Of a stretch of DNA of 64,000 bases, positions 13,084-23,966 are shown in pieces; the first letter of the stretch is position 1, and every line of letters begins with the position of its first letter. The DNA comes from Rhineura floridana (lineage: Eukaryota > Chordata > Lepidosauria > Squamata > Rhineuridae), in NCBI RefSeq assembly GCF_030035675.1, contig NC_084480.1, positions 128,910,738-128,974,737 of the forward strand. Reading direction: 5' to 3'. A program made the translations under genes and the position numbers. The notes beneath the pieces are model-generated. The model did no database searches, was not told where the DNA came from, and worked only from the letters and a program-made list of their open reading frames with translations.

Positions 13084-14152
13084 ATGGGATTGCAACACCT
13101 AGAATTAGGAGTGAGCAGTGAAGTGGCCAAGTTTGCTGACGACACTAAATTGTTCAGGGTTGTTAAAACAAAAAGGGATTGTGAAGAGCTCCAAAAAGAT
13201 CTCTCCAAACTGAGTGAATGGGCGGAAAAATGGCAAATACAATTCAATATAAACAAGTGTAAAATTATGCATATTGGAGCAAAAAAATCTGAATTTCACA
13301 TATACGCTCATGGGGTCTGAACTGGCGGTGACCGACCAGGAGAGAGACCTCGGGGTTGTAGTGGACAGCACGATGAAAATGTCGACCCAGTGTGCGGCAG
13401 CTGTGAAAAAGGCAAATTCCATGCTAGCGATAATTAGGAAAGGTATTGAAAATAAAACAGCCAATATCATAATGCCGTTGTATAAATCTATGGTGCGGCC
13501 GCATTTGGAATACTGTGTACAGTTCTGGTCGCCTCATCTCAAAAAGGATATTATAGAGTTGGAAAATGTTCAGAGGAGGGCAACCAGAATGATCAGGGGG
13601 ATGGAGCGACTCCCTTACGAGGAAAGGTTGCAGCATTTGGGGCTTTTTAGTTTAGAGAAAAGGCGGGTCAGAGGAGACATGATAGAAGTGTATAAAATTA
13701 TGCATGGCATTGAGAAAGTGGAGAGAAAAGTTCTTCTCCCTCTCTCATAATACTAGAACTCGTGGACATTCAAAGAAGCTGAATGTTGGAAGATTCAGGA
13801 CAGACAAAAGGAAGTACTTCTTTACTCAGCGCATAGTTAAACTATGGAATTTGCTCCCACAAGATGCAGTAATGGCCACCAGCTTGGACGGCTTTAAAAG
13901 AAGATTAGACAAATTCATGGAGGACAGGGCTATCAATGGCTATTAGCTGTGATGGCTGTGCTGTGCCACCCTAGTCAGAGGCAGCATGCTTCTGAAAACC
14001 AGTTGCCAGAAGCCTCAGGAGGGGAGAGTGTTCTTGCACTCGGGTCCTGCTTGCGGGCTTCCCCCAGGCACCTGGTTAGCCACTGTGAGAACAGGATGCT
14101 GGACTAGATGGGCCACTGGCCTGATCCAGCAGGCTCTTCTTATGTTCTTAAC
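13084..14152 (+). mobile_element. CR1 LINE, 5'-truncated, ORF2 3' half
   Basis: Plus-strand frames encode the C-terminal reverse transcriptase part of CR1: VAKFADDTKLFRVV (the FADD box), LGVVVDSTMKM, YCVQFWSPHLKKD, RRATRMIRGMERLPYEERL, then the C-terminal RIVKLWNLLPQDAV. The reading passes through three overlapping frames (13084-13320, 13274-13750, 13704-13946), so there are about two frameshifts. The 3'UTR runs to the usual squamate CR1 end (ggctcttcttatgttctta, about 14150). It lies in the first SMC2 intron. Confidence 0.9.
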
Positions 14153-14159
14153 ACTCAGA

Positions 14160-14890
14160 CGGCCACAGGTTCACCACCTCTGTCCTAAGGCACAAAGCAC
14201 AGAGTCCAACACTGGGATAGGAGCAAGATAGCTTTGAATGTGGGGAAAAAACTCAGTTTCAAATCCCTACTCGGTCATGTCATTTTCAGTTGTGGCACTC
14301 ACAGCGTCTTCTCCCCAGAGAAGCTTACTTGTCACCTGGGCAAAGGCCTTTTTGTTTTCCCAAGCTTTTAACATCCAATATATATTTCCAGTGATGTTTC
14401 GAATTGAAGAATGACATATAAATGCTTTTAAAAAAATATTAAAAAGAAAACAAAAACACACAGATGAAATCTCACAGGATTATTGTGAAAACAAAATAGG
14501 CTAATTCTATCTGTACACCTGAAAGGAAAAGCAGCATGCAGACACAGCATAAGTGATACTTTTCAAATCATTAAAAAGTAAACTTGTTCTAACTTCACAA
14601 CATAAGGTACTCTCACAAACAATTCCCTGATGAAACTGATAATGATAGAGAATGAGCACTCAGTGTGTTTGAATGACACTGGATTAGCCCACGAAAACGT
14701 TCATCCCAATAACAGCACAGTGCCAGGCGTTTGTTTATTCAGAAACAAACCCCATTTTAACCAAGCGGTTTAGGTAAGCGTGCATAAGATTGCAGCCTCC
14801 CAACATCTATATGCTTACTCAAAAGTATGCCCCACTGATGTCACAGAAACTATTGGCAACAAAGATTTGGACGAAAGGACGGGGAAAGCC
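14160..14890. other. SMC2 intron 1 near the promoter
   Basis: No gene is seen. A copy of the dispersed palindromic squamate repeat lies at about 14775-14850 (cgtgcataagattgcagcc, then ttactcaaaagtatgcccca). Confidence 0.4.
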
Positions 14891-15200
14891 CTCATGGTGA
14901 AAAAAGAAACCTCCGCCTATCCAGCGGAATCCTACCCGAATTCCTGAATGACCAGCCACCGTTTTGCAACTTCCTTCTTCTCGGTCCTTTACTTAAATTT
15001 CGGCGCGAGCAAAGGGGTCCTTCCTTTCCTCTCTCGCAACGCTTCATTCAAAGCTGCCCTGCTCATTGCCTGATTATTTTTGTGTTTGAAGAAAGAGATC
15101 GAGAGGAGTAACGGGGCGGAGACTAAGGCCTCTGACGTCATCAGCGTGCCGCGTTTCCTATAAAATGGTGTGGCTCGGAAACAGGCGTTTTTTACTTGTG
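14890..15200 (-). promoter_or_regulatory. SMC2: Probable SMC2 promoter and noncoding first exon
   Basis: This is a GC/CpG-richer stretch in otherwise AT-rich DNA. Read on the minus strand, a donor TTCGG|GTAGGA at 14936/14935 could end a first exon starting around 15000-15060. Nearby are an E2F-like TTTCGGCGCG (about 14999-15008), a GC box GGGGCGGAG (about 15113) and a palindromic CRE TGACGTCA (about 15134-15141). An E2F-like site would suit a cell-cycle gene, but this is inference. A TATA-like TATAAAATGG near 15160 points the other way (plus strand), and no host gene follows it there. Confidence 0.6.
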
Positions 15201-15263
15201 GGAAAGGGGAGTTGTGGTTAAGAGCTAGAAGCTTATAGGCAGTGCAATAGCTTTGTAGGTTTG

Positions 15264-15288
15264 ACTGAAATTAGATACTAAATGATCT
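15264..15288 (+). repeat. Left copy of a 25-bp perfect direct repeat
   Basis: These 25 bases recur exactly at 26131-26155. The two copies bracket the transposon block between SMC2 and RPP14. Beyond the 25 bases the flanks do not match. Confidence 0.85.
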
Positions 15289-16142
15289 AAACATTATTCA
15301 TAACCCTAAACACTATTCAGCGTAGGCTATTTTCCTGCTATCAAACCTAGAGACCATATTGAAGAGACTATAACAAGCCTAAGGCTGTGGAGGGCGGCTA
15401 TGAGAAAACTAACAAAGGTTAACTTGTGCAAACCGGTATCAAAGAACATCAAGGTCAGAATCATTGTGAAAATGGTTTTCACACTCTGGGTAGGGGTGTC
15501 ATATTGTTTGACATTGCAGAAAGCAGAGCTCTCTTAAATGCTTGTTAACTTGCTGGCACTGGAAGCCATTGCAAAATGGCATGATGCTTGGCTTTATAAA
15601 CGTTGTTGCCTCTGCCAGTGTGCCATCTTTCTGATCTGACCAAGCTGTAATGTATGCAACAGTGTGTCTGCCCCATCATGTCTCCTGCCCCTTGCAAAAT
15701 GCAGCGATCATCCTTCCATTTGGAAACACAGGTACAGCAATACGCAAGCATATACATTGCTTTGCCAAAGTCTAAACCAGTGGTTCCCAATCTTTATGAG
15801 TACGGGACCCCCTTTGTAAACTCAAAAAAATTTGTGACCCCCCCCCACATGCTAATTGTTGTAATTTTAGTCTCTGTTAACTGGGGAAAAAAACAATGAA
15901 GTGTTAAGAATGTCATTTCTTTTATTTATGTCAGCAACAAATAGCCAGAAGTCAGGTGCTTGTGTGATGAGTCACTTTAAAGATTTGTCACATGCAAGTT
16001 CTATTAAGCTGTTTTGTTCTTTTGGTGTCAGGTCTGAGAGTATAGCATTATTAGGACTCAAAGGGGTTTCTAATCCAGTTGTATGTTGGCTCAGGAATGG
16101 GAAAGTAGTCATGCAGCTGTACTTGGAGGCTTTGCAGGTAAC

Positions 16143-17100
16143 ATAGGAACATAAGAAGAGCCTGCTGGATCAGGCCAGTGGCCCATCTAGTCCAGTGTCC
16201 TCTTCTCACAGTGGCCAACCAGGTGCCTGGGGGAAGCCCACAAGCAGGACCTGAGTGCAAGAACACTCTCCCCTCCTGAGGCTTCCGGCAACTGGTTTTC
16301 AGAAGCATGCTGCCTCTGACTAGGGTGGCAGAGCACAGCCATCATGGCTAGTAGCCATTGATAGCCCTGTCCTCCATGAATTTGTCTAATCTTTTAAAGC
16401 CATCCAAGCTGGTGGCCATTACTGCATCTTGTGGGAGCAAATTCCATAGTTTAACTATGGGCTGAGTAAAGAACTGAGTCTTCCAACATTCAGCTTCTTT
16501 GAATGTCCACGAGTTCTAGTATTGTGAGAGAGGGAGAAAAACTTTTCTCTATCCACTTTCTCAATGCCATGCATAATTTTATACACTTCTATCATGTCTC
16601 CTCTGACCCGCCACCATCGTCTCATCCACGCATTGAGACTGCAAAGCTGTGCCTGTCTAGCTGGTCCTGCACGTGGAACCAGTAGCATTTCAGAGAAAGC
16701 CACCTTAGAGGTCCTGGCTTTCAGCATCCTACCGAGCAACCTAAATTTGGCTTCCAGGACCTCATGGCTGCATTTCCCCATGTCATTGGTGCCAACGTGC
16801 ACCACGACCACTGACTCTTCCCCAGCACTGTCTACCAAACTATCTAAACAGGCAATATCCGCAACTTTCGCACCAGGCAGGCAAATCACCTTGCGGTCTG
16901 CACGCCCATCACACACCCCACTGTCTATGTTCCTGATGATCGAATCACCCACTACAAGGATCCCTCCACCCCCTGCAGATATATCCTCGGCACGAGAGGA
17001 TAGCTGCTCATCCCCTAAGGAATGGGTCCCTTCTAAGGGATCGTTTCCCTCTTCCTCAGCTGAATGCTCTCCTTCCCTGAGACCATTGTTCTCCATGATA
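16143..17100 (-). mobile_element. CR1 deletion derivative: ORF1 esterase fused to ORF2 tail
   Basis: An open minus-strand frame (17096-16455, 213 codons) starts with an acidic leader. It continues with a GDSL/SGNH esterase-type domain: ILVVGDSIIRNID (nucleophile block), VVVHVGTNDMGK and LVPRAGPARQAQLCSLNAWM. This is the CR1 ORF1 protein. At about 16610 it passes without a stop into RVRGDMIEVYKIMHGIEK, which belongs to the C-terminus of CR1 ORF2 (compare the copy at 13670). The 3' end at 16143 matches the end of the 13084-14152 copy. The endonuclease and reverse transcriptase are absent, so it could only move with help from full CR1. It lies inside the hAT element. Confidence 0.8.
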
Positions 17101-17123
17101 GCAGAAGAGCTATCATCCTTATC

Positions 17124-17520
17124 ATTCGCTTATATCACATTCTACTTTATCAGATAATCGCATTTGTGATGTGATTAAGAAATTGAAAAACATGGAAATG
17201 ATTCGTAATTGGATTGATTCAATTGACAAGACCGCAGGCTTAATCTCTGGATCATAGCTTCTATTTTATCCTGAACTTTGAACATATTTACATCATTTCC
17301 TTGAAGACTTAAGTTCCATTTAAATGGCTGAATATATCAGCTAAATTTGCCAATTTTGCTAACCAAGAAAAGTCATTAAAGTGATACGAAAACTCAGATT
17401 TTGATTCAAGCAGAAAAATCCTCACTCCGTCTTGCAACTCAAATAGGCGAGTCAGAACCTTCCCTTGGGGAAAGCCAATAGATTTCTGTATGAGTAGTTG
17501 ACGGCGATCACTGCATTTAT
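17124..17520 (-). repeat. hAT internal tandem duplication, copy 2
   Basis: This segment (GKVLTRLFEL, FHFNDFSW-like, LADIFSHLN on the minus strand) is a diverged duplicate of 24088-24406. Both begin at the same hAT bases (gcagtgatcgc) and copy 1 ends aaat just before them, so they were tandem before L1-A inserted at the junction. Confidence 0.75.
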
Positions 17521-17808
17521 TTTTTATTTTTATCATTAATTTTTATTCAAATTTTCAAAAACAAACAAAACAAATTAATAACTATTACAATAAAAACTAT
17601 TGACTTCCGATTTGTCGTAGATTAGCTATAAGTCTATAATATATAACAAACCTGTCTCTTAATAAAATTATACAATCACCTTCCTCCAGTGGTTATCTTA
17701 ATTGGTATCAAATCTCATTAACATCATTTTATTCTTTCCACAAAAAGTCAAAGAGAAGTTTCTAATCCTTGAGATATATATCCATCAATTTTTCTCCAAA
17801 TAGACATG

Positions 17809-18567
17809 TCAATTAATCCATCTCTTCAGGTCTACTAAGTCCAGTAATTTCAATAGCTCTTCTCCCATTCTCCCATTCTCAGTATTGATTCCATCTTCCA
17901 TCTTTACACACCCAATAATCTTGGTCTTGCTGCCATAGTCATATAATAAGAGTCTGATAGGGATTTCTTTCATCACAGATATTTTCTTGCCATCAATTCT
18001 GAATGTATTACTGAAATGTTGTAAAGTTGTATCTCTGTTCCTCTTTTTTACAGAATGCACTAACACATCTCTTGAGAGTTTTTCCATTGTCACATATCTG
18101 GAATTTATTCTATAAACTTTCTCTATTTCAAGTTCCATCAAATCCTTCCAATCCAGGAATTTTTTCAAGTCGTTGATATCTTTATCTCTAATCTCTTCAC
18201 CAATTCCTTCAGGGACAGCATTGAATTCCAAATAGTAATATTTGTCTTTAGGATCCATCACAACCATAAAATCCAAATCTTTTTCCAGGTCCATATTTGA
18301 TAAATCTATTCCAATCTCCAGGGCTTGAACCTTCCCGTTGATCTTTCTTTCATCTTCTTTTTCTTGTCCAGTTATAGAATCCTTAATTTCTTTCAGCTCC
18401 TGTCTCATTTTGCCAAATCCAATTTTCGTCTCTTGTCTGTTCTGTCCCAGCTCTTGTTTTGTTAGCTTAATCTCATTCATTATTTTCTGAAACATATTTA
18501 GAGAGAGAACCCCTTCCTGAACATCCAGGGTCTCAGCCACCTCCTTGATTGTCATTCTTAAAACCAA
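17809..18567 (-). CDS. L1-A ORF1 protein fused to the ORF2 C-terminus (252 codons)
   Basis: The N-terminal half is an L1 ORF1p: a heptad-rich coiled coil (about residues 20-75, FQKIMNEIKLTKQELGQNRQ), an RRM-like region (about 95-160, with EKVYRINSR) and the start of the C-terminal domain (DVLVHSVKKRNRD, IDGKKISVMKEI). At about residue 200 it changes to a segment matching the ORF2 C-terminus of L1-B (compare MEEWLLKLMDLVEMDKL with MGEELLKLLDLVDLKRW). The junction lies near 17960-17975 and keeps the frame. Known L1 ORF1p is a trimeric RNA-binding chaperone. The truncated C-terminal domain may weaken RNA binding, which is inference. The layout resembles mammalian HAL1 (half-L1) elements. Confidence 0.8.
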   Translation of the reverse strand: MVLRMTIKEVAETLDVQEGVLSLNMFQKIMNEIKLTKQELGQNRQETKIGFGKMRQELKEIKDSITGQEKEDERKINGKVQALEIGIDLSNMDLEKDLDFMVVMDPKDKYYYLEFNAVPEGIGEEIRDKDINDLKKFLDWKDLMELEIEKVYRINSRYVTMEKLSRDVLVHSVKKRNRDTTLQHFSNTFRIDGKKISVMKEIPIRLLLYDYGSKTKIIGCVKMEDGINTENGRMGEELLKLLDLVDLKRWIN

Positions 18568-19280
18568 AAGAACAAAACCCCTTCAATTCCAATATAGTCA
18601 TTATTCTCAAGCAAAGAACAGTTTATTTCTTTTTCCAGTCACAAATGAGTTAATCTTCCAAGCCAGATGACATCACCCTCTAGACAGCATGAACTGCCTT
18701 ATCTCTTATATGTCCAAAACAAATTTAGTTCACAGCGTCCAAATGATTAGTGGCATAAGGAATAAGCAGATTCGCCAAAAAAAAAAGTAGACCAGAAAAA
18801 ATAGTCCCAGATATATAATACTCAAATATCAGATAAATCAAATCTTCTCTTCAAATTAGATGCCTCTCATCCGTTTATATCTTTAAAATGCTCAATTCCA
18901 TGCCAGCTTTTTGCAATGAAAAACAAAGATAAGCTATTTCGATTTTCTTCCTCCTTAGTTCCGTATGTAAAAGAGAAAGTTATAACTCACCCAGGGCTTC
19001 TTTGTTGCTGATTCTTTGACAAATCTCTTTTGCAGTAACGATAACAAAATAATGATAATAGACAGGAGGATGCTTGCCTGTTAATTTCCGTTTTTCTTTG
19101 AAGAAAAAAAAAAGTCTCGCCTGTTTGTAATCCCTGGCTCGGTCCGACGCTGCTGGCTACCTTCCTTCATGGGCAATTCCAATGAATTCCAGTCCAACAA
19201 ACAAAACGAAGCTTTCTGTGGATAATCTCTTCGTTTCTCCCTTGCCTGGGAGAAAATCTTTTCCAGTCAAAAAGTCTTCT

Positions 19281-22200
19281 TTTTTTTTTTTTATATAGTT
19301 TTTATTCAAATTTTTCCAAAAAACAAACAAAACCAAGTAAGAAAAAACATAACAATACTACAACAAAAAATAAAAATAAAATGGTTGACTTCCGATTTGT
19401 CACAGATCAGCTATAAGTATATAATATACATCAAACCTGTCCCTTAATATGTACATACAGAATCCCTTTTCTCCATAAGCTGTCTTAATTAATCATCAAA
19501 TCCCAGTATCATCATTTTATTTTGATCTTTCGACAAAAAGTCTAAGAGAGGCTTCCAATCCTTAAGGAATGTATCTGTCGATTTTTCTCTAAGTAAACAC
19601 GTCAATTTATCCATTTCTACTAAGTCCATTAATTTCAGTAGCCATTCTTCCATTGTTGGTATTGATTCCATTTTCCACTTTTGTGCATATAATAATCTTG
19701 CTGCCGTAATCATATATAATAATATTCTTCCATATTTCTTTTCTATTTGTTTATCCATAAAACCCAGTAAAAAAAATTCTGGTTTTGACTGAATATTTAT
19801 CTTTAAAATTTTTTGCATCTTCCTACCTATCTGTGCCCAGAATAATTTCGCCTTTTTACATGACCACCACATATGATAAAAAGATCCTTCTTGTTGTTTA
19901 CATTTCCAACAAACATTAGAGACATTACTATACATTTTTGACAGCTTTTCTGGAGTCATGTACCAACGGTACATCATTTTATAAAAATTTTCTTTAAGAT
20001 TATAACATAATGTAAATTTCAAGCCTTTTTTCCACATATTTTCCCATTGATCCATTTGTATGTTATGACCAAAATTTTTTGCCCACTTTACCATGCACTC
20101 TTTTACTTGTTCTTCCTCCATATCCATTTTCAATAAAAGTTTATACATTTTTGCAATTATGTTTTCATCATTTGTATACAAACCTATTTCAAAATCAGAT
20201 TTACTTATTTCAAACCCATACATTTTCTTGTCCATTTTATATCTTTCTAACAATTGTAAATAGGCAAACCAATGAAAACTATATCCTTCCTTTATCAATT
20301 GTTCTCTCTCTTTCATTGTGTATTCTCCATGTACATTTTCTAATAGTTCTTGATAAGTTAACCATTTCTCTTTTCCAGACATTTCTCTTCTATAAAACGC
20401 TTCTTGACTTGAGACACATAATGGTATTTTCGAATAGAACCTTGGTTTGTATCTATTCCATATTTTCAACAGAGAACGTCTTATAAAATGATTGTTAAAG
20501 TCTACGTTTACTTTTACTTTGTCATACCATAGATATCCATGCCATCCCCACTTCAGATTGTGGCCCTCCAAATCCAATAGTCTTTTATTCCTCAATAAGA
20601 TCCATTCCTTTATCCAGACTAAACAGCAGGCAGCAAAATAAAGTCTCAAATTTGGTAATCCCAGTCCTCCTCTTTCTTTAGCGTCTTGAAGTAATTTAAA
20701 TTTAACTCTTGGTTTTTTTCCTTGCCATACAAATTTAGAAATATCTTTTTGCCATTGTTTAAAAGGTAAATCAGAGGATATTACAGGTATTGTTTGAAAC
20801 AAAAACATCATTCTCGGTAATACATTCATTTTTATCACAGATATTCTACCCATTAATGACAGTTGTAGTTTATCCCATCTTAGCAAGTCTTTCTTAATCT
20901 CTGTCCATAATTTTTCGTAATTATTATGAAACAGCTTTGAGTTTTTATTTGTCATGATGATGCCTAGATATTTCAACTTTTTTTCTATTGTAAAATCTGT
21001 CTTGTCCATTAACTCTTTCTGTTCCCTTAAAGTTAAATTTTTCACCAACATCTTTGTTTTTTGATTGTTGATCTTAAATCCTGCTAACGGTCCAAATTCT
21101 TTTAATTTGTCCATCAATATATGAATTCCTTCCAAAGGGTTTTCTAGTACAATTATCAAATCATCAGCAAATGCTCTCAATTTATATTCTTCTTTTTTTA
21201 TTTTTAATCCCGAAATCCTTTTATCTTGCCTTATATCTCTAAGCAGCACTTCTAAAACCAGAATAAATAAAAGGGGAGATAATGGACATCCCTGTCTTGT
21301 ACCCTTTTGTATTTCACATGAATCCGTTAAGTCTCCATTAACAATTATCTGGGCCTTCTGTGATGTATAAATCGATCTGATCCATTTTATAAAGTTGTCT
21401 CCAAAGTCCATTTGCTCTAAAACCTGGAACATAAATTTCCAATTCAAATTATCAAATGCTTTTTCAGCATCTAAAAAAATCAAAGCTGCTTGTTTATCAT
21501 TTCGTTGTTCTAAATATTCCAACACATTCAAAACATTCCTGACATTGTCACGTAATTGTCTTTTAGGTAAAAACCCTGATTGATCTTCCTGAATAAATTG
21601 TTGCAATATTATTTTCAATCTTTCAGCCAAAATCATTGTAAAAATTTTATAGTCATTATTCAGTAGAGATATTGGCCGATAATTTTTTGTTTTAGTTAAA
21701 TCTTGGTCCTCTTTAGGTATTAATGTTATATTAGCATTTTTCCAACTATCCGGTATCTTTCCCTCTTGCAAAATAGAATTCATTGTAGACTGTAAGGGTA
21801 GCAAGAGTTCTTCCTCCAAACATTTATAATACATTGCAGATAGCCCATCTGGTCCTGGCGCCTTTCCTAATTTAATTTTATTTATAGCTTCAGATATCTC
21901 TCTTGACGTAATAGGGCCATTAATAACTTGTCTCTGAAAATCTGTAATTTTCGGCAAATTCTGTTTAGATAAATACTCTTCTATTTTTTCAGATGGAATT
22001 TCTTGACACTTATACAATGTTGAGTAATATTGATGAAAAATCTTTTTGATTTTTACATTATCTGTCAGCGTCTCATCTCCTTCTTGTATCTTTAAAATAA
22101 TATTTTTTTGACGTTCTTTTCTTAATTTATATGCTAACCATTTCCCAGGTTTATTTGCAAATTCAAAAGTCCTTTGTTTAGCAAAATTTAATTTCCTTTC

Positions 22201-23966
22201 AATTTCTCTAACTGTCAACATTGATACTTGCTTCTGTAACATTTTAATTTGATTTACAATAGAAACTTTAGCTGGATTCTTTTTCAATTCTTCCTCTTTT
22301 TGTTTTATTTCTTCCAAAATTAATTGCATTTTCTGTTGTTTCTTTTTTTTTAATTCAGAATTACATTTAATAAAGTATCCCCTCATAAATGCCTTACTAG
22401 TATCCCAAACAATATTTTCACTTGTTCCTTTATATAAATTATATTCAAAGAACTCCTTTAATTTCTTCTTACATTCTTGTACTACTTTATCATTCTGTAA
22501 TAAAGATTCATTTAATCTCCATCTAAATCCAAGATTTTTTTTTTTTAAAGTTAATATCACAGGATTGTGGTCCGAAAAAGTTTTTGGTAATATATCCATT
22601 TTAAAAATATCCTTCGCTAAAATTTTTGACATCCAAATCATATCAATCCTCGAAAATGTTTTATGTCTTTCTGAAAAATAAGTAAATTCCTTTGCATTAT
22701 CATTTATATATCTCCAGGTATCCACCAATTCTAAATGTTCCATGAGTTCAAAACAAATCTTCGGTAATTTACCTTGTGTCTCTTTGATATTTTTTTCAGA
22801 AAGCCTATCAATTTTTGGTGAGATTACCCCATTCCAGTCACCCATGACACACCAATGCTCATATGAAAACTCTGACAATTTTTCCATAAGTCCTGTATAA
22901 AACCTTGTTTTATCTTCATTGGGGGCATAAATACCCACTATCAAAATGTTTGTACCTTGTAAAGTAATTTCAACCCCCACAAATCTACCACTATCGTCCA
23001 ATAATACCAATTTAGGAAGCAATTGTGGGTTAATATAGAGAACAACTCCATTTTTTTTTTTTGGTCCAGCTGAAATAAATTCTTCACCCAAATTTTTACA
23101 AATCAAATATTTGGAATCTTTCTTCTGAATATGAGTTTCTTGTAGACAAATTATATCCAATTTTAATTTTTTCAAATAATGAAACACTTTCTTTCTCTTC
23201 TGCGCCGTGTTGGCTCCATTTATATTCCAAGTTAGGTATTTGTAATCCATCATTAAGCGTGTATTTTAAAATTTGCCTGATGCTCCTTTTGATCCATCAT
23301 CTTCCTTCCCCTCCTCTGCATATCCTTGTTGACTTTGTTTCCCAGGAACTATATCCATATCTTTGAGTTTATCTTCTTCCATATCTTTTGAAGCTTTTCT
23401 GTTGTCTGAATGTAAAAATCACTCCTTCTGGAACGTCCCACCTCTCATCCGTTTTTAAACTTTAAAAGTCCAAATTCAAGCCAGCTTTTTGTCGTAAAAA
23501 AAGTATATAAGTTGTTTATATTTTCTTTCTTCCTTAATTATATTTAAAAGAGAAAAAGTATGACTCACCCAGGTTTCTCAATTGCTGATTCATAAACAAA
23601 TCCCTTTTATTGCAGTAATTTAAGCCGAATGATAAGGTTTAGGCAGAAGTGGGCTCGCTGGTTAAGAACGTTTTTTTTTGAGAGAAGAAAAAACGCTTCG
23701 CTTTATTCCAGTTCAGCTTGCGTGGAATTCCTGACTCCGTCTTCAGCCGATCGGCTTGCCTTCTTATCTCAGGAATTTCCTGATCAATTCCAGCCGCCGA
23801 CAGCTCAACGAAGTCTTGTGGAAAATCTGATCGGTTCTCCTATACCTTGGAGAACATTTAAGCCAGTCCAAGATTCCTCTTGGCTGGCTTTTAACCTGAA
23901 AAAAGCTTCCTCTGAGGCAGAGCTCCCTCAGAGACAACCACCAGCCAGCACCACTTCCCGGAAGTG
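19281..23966 (-). mobile_element. L1-B: L1 with intact ORF2 but most of ORF1 missing, inserted in L1-A
   Basis: Its poly-T (tail) end is at 19281 and its 5' end at 23966. A perfect 17-bp target duplication CAGTCAAAAAGTCTTCT lies at 19264-19280 and 23967-23983; the target is the 5'UTR of L1-A. Order on the minus strand: 5'UTR (23966 to about 23441), about 50 codons of the ORF1 C-terminus (KDMEEDKLKDMDIVPGK), ORF2 (23253-19489) and the 3'UTR. In L1-A the 5'UTR continues past CCTCTCATCCG (18863); in L1-B it jumps at 23440 to near the ORF1 end. Perfect duplications and an open ORF2 argue for recent insertion. Confidence 0.88.
19489..23253 (-). CDS. L1 ORF2 protein, endonuclease-reverse transcriptase (1254 codons, open)
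   Basis: Domains in order: an apurinic/apyrimidinic-like endonuclease (residues 1-235) with LTWNINGA, CLQETHI, MGDWNGVI, SRIDMIW and SDHNPVIL; a linker rich in lysine and glutamate; a reverse transcriptase (about 430-760) with GKAPGPDGL, RPISLLNNDYKIF, QSGFLPKRQ, RQGCPLSPLLF and the catalytic RAFADDLII; then a C-terminal region with a Cys/His cluster (CWKCKQQEGSFYHMWWSC, about 1090-1110). Length is close to usual for L1 ORF2 (about 1275). No stop or frameshift is seen, so the protein could be functional. It acts by nicking DNA and priming cDNA synthesis at the nick. It has no intact ORF1 in cis. Confidence 0.95.
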   Translation of the reverse strand: MMDYKYLTWNINGANTAQKRKKVFHYLKKLKLDIICLQETHIQKKDSKYLICKNLGEEFISAGPKKKNGVVLYINPQLLPKLVLLDDSGRFVGVEITLQGTNILIVGIYAPNEDKTRFYTGLMEKLSEFSYEHWCVMGDWNGVISPKIDRLSEKNIKETQGKLPKICFELMEHLELVDTWRYINDNAKEFTYFSERHKTFSRIDMIWMSKILAKDIFKMDILPKTFSDHNPVILTLKKKNLGFRWRLNESLLQNDKVVQECKKKLKEFFEYNLYKGTSENIVWDTSKAFMRGYFIKCNSELKKKKQQKMQLILEEIKQKEEELKKNPAKVSIVNQIKMLQKQVSMLTVREIERKLNFAKQRTFEFANKPGKWLAYKLRKERQKNIILKIQEGDETLTDNVKIKKIFHQYYSTLYKCQEIPSEKIEEYLSKQNLPKITDFQRQVINGPITSREISEAINKIKLGKAPGPDGLSAMYYKCLEEELLLPLQSTMNSILQEGKIPDSWKNANITLIPKEDQDLTKTKNYRPISLLNNDYKIFTMILAERLKIILQQFIQEDQSGFLPKRQLRDNVRNVLNVLEYLEQRNDKQAALIFLDAEKAFDNLNWKFMFQVLEQMDFGDNFIKWIRSIYTSQKAQIIVNGDLTDSCEIQKGTRQGCPLSPLLFILVLEVLLRDIRQDKRISGLKIKKEEYKLRAFADDLIIVLENPLEGIHILMDKLKEFGPLAGFKINNQKTKMLVKNLTLREQKELMDKTDFTIEKKLKYLGIIMTNKNSKLFHNNYEKLWTEIKKDLLRWDKLQLSLMGRISVIKMNVLPRMMFLFQTIPVISSDLPFKQWQKDISKFVWQGKKPRVKFKLLQDAKERGGLGLPNLRLYFAACCLVWIKEWILLRNKRLLDLEGHNLKWGWHGYLWYDKVKVNVDFNNHFIRRSLLKIWNRYKPRFYSKIPLCVSSQEAFYRREMSGKEKWLTYQELLENVHGEYTMKEREQLIKEGYSFHWFAYLQLLERYKMDKKMYGFEISKSDFEIGLYTNDENIIAKMYKLLLKMDMEEEQVKECMVKWAKNFGHNIQMDQWENMWKKGLKFTLCYNLKENFYKMMYRWYMTPEKLSKMYSNVSNVCWKCKQQEGSFYHMWWSCKKAKLFWAQIGRKMQKILKINIQSKPEFFLLGFMDKQIEKKYGRILLYMITAARLLYAQKWKMESIPTMEEWLLKLMDLVEMDKLTCLLREKSTDTFLKDWKPLLDFLSKDQNKMMILGFDD

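Noticed and set aside
13084-13946. A host gene with three exons
   Set aside because: The frames are CR1 reverse transcriptase with frameshifts, ending in the CR1 3'UTR.
16564-17157. Plus-strand 197-codon open frame
   Set aside because: Antisense of the CR1 ORF1 esterase frame, which has the recognisable motifs.
20079-20486. Plus-strand 135-codon open frame
   Set aside because: It lies antisense inside the L1 ORF2, which is clearly coding on the minus strand; it has no domain of its own.
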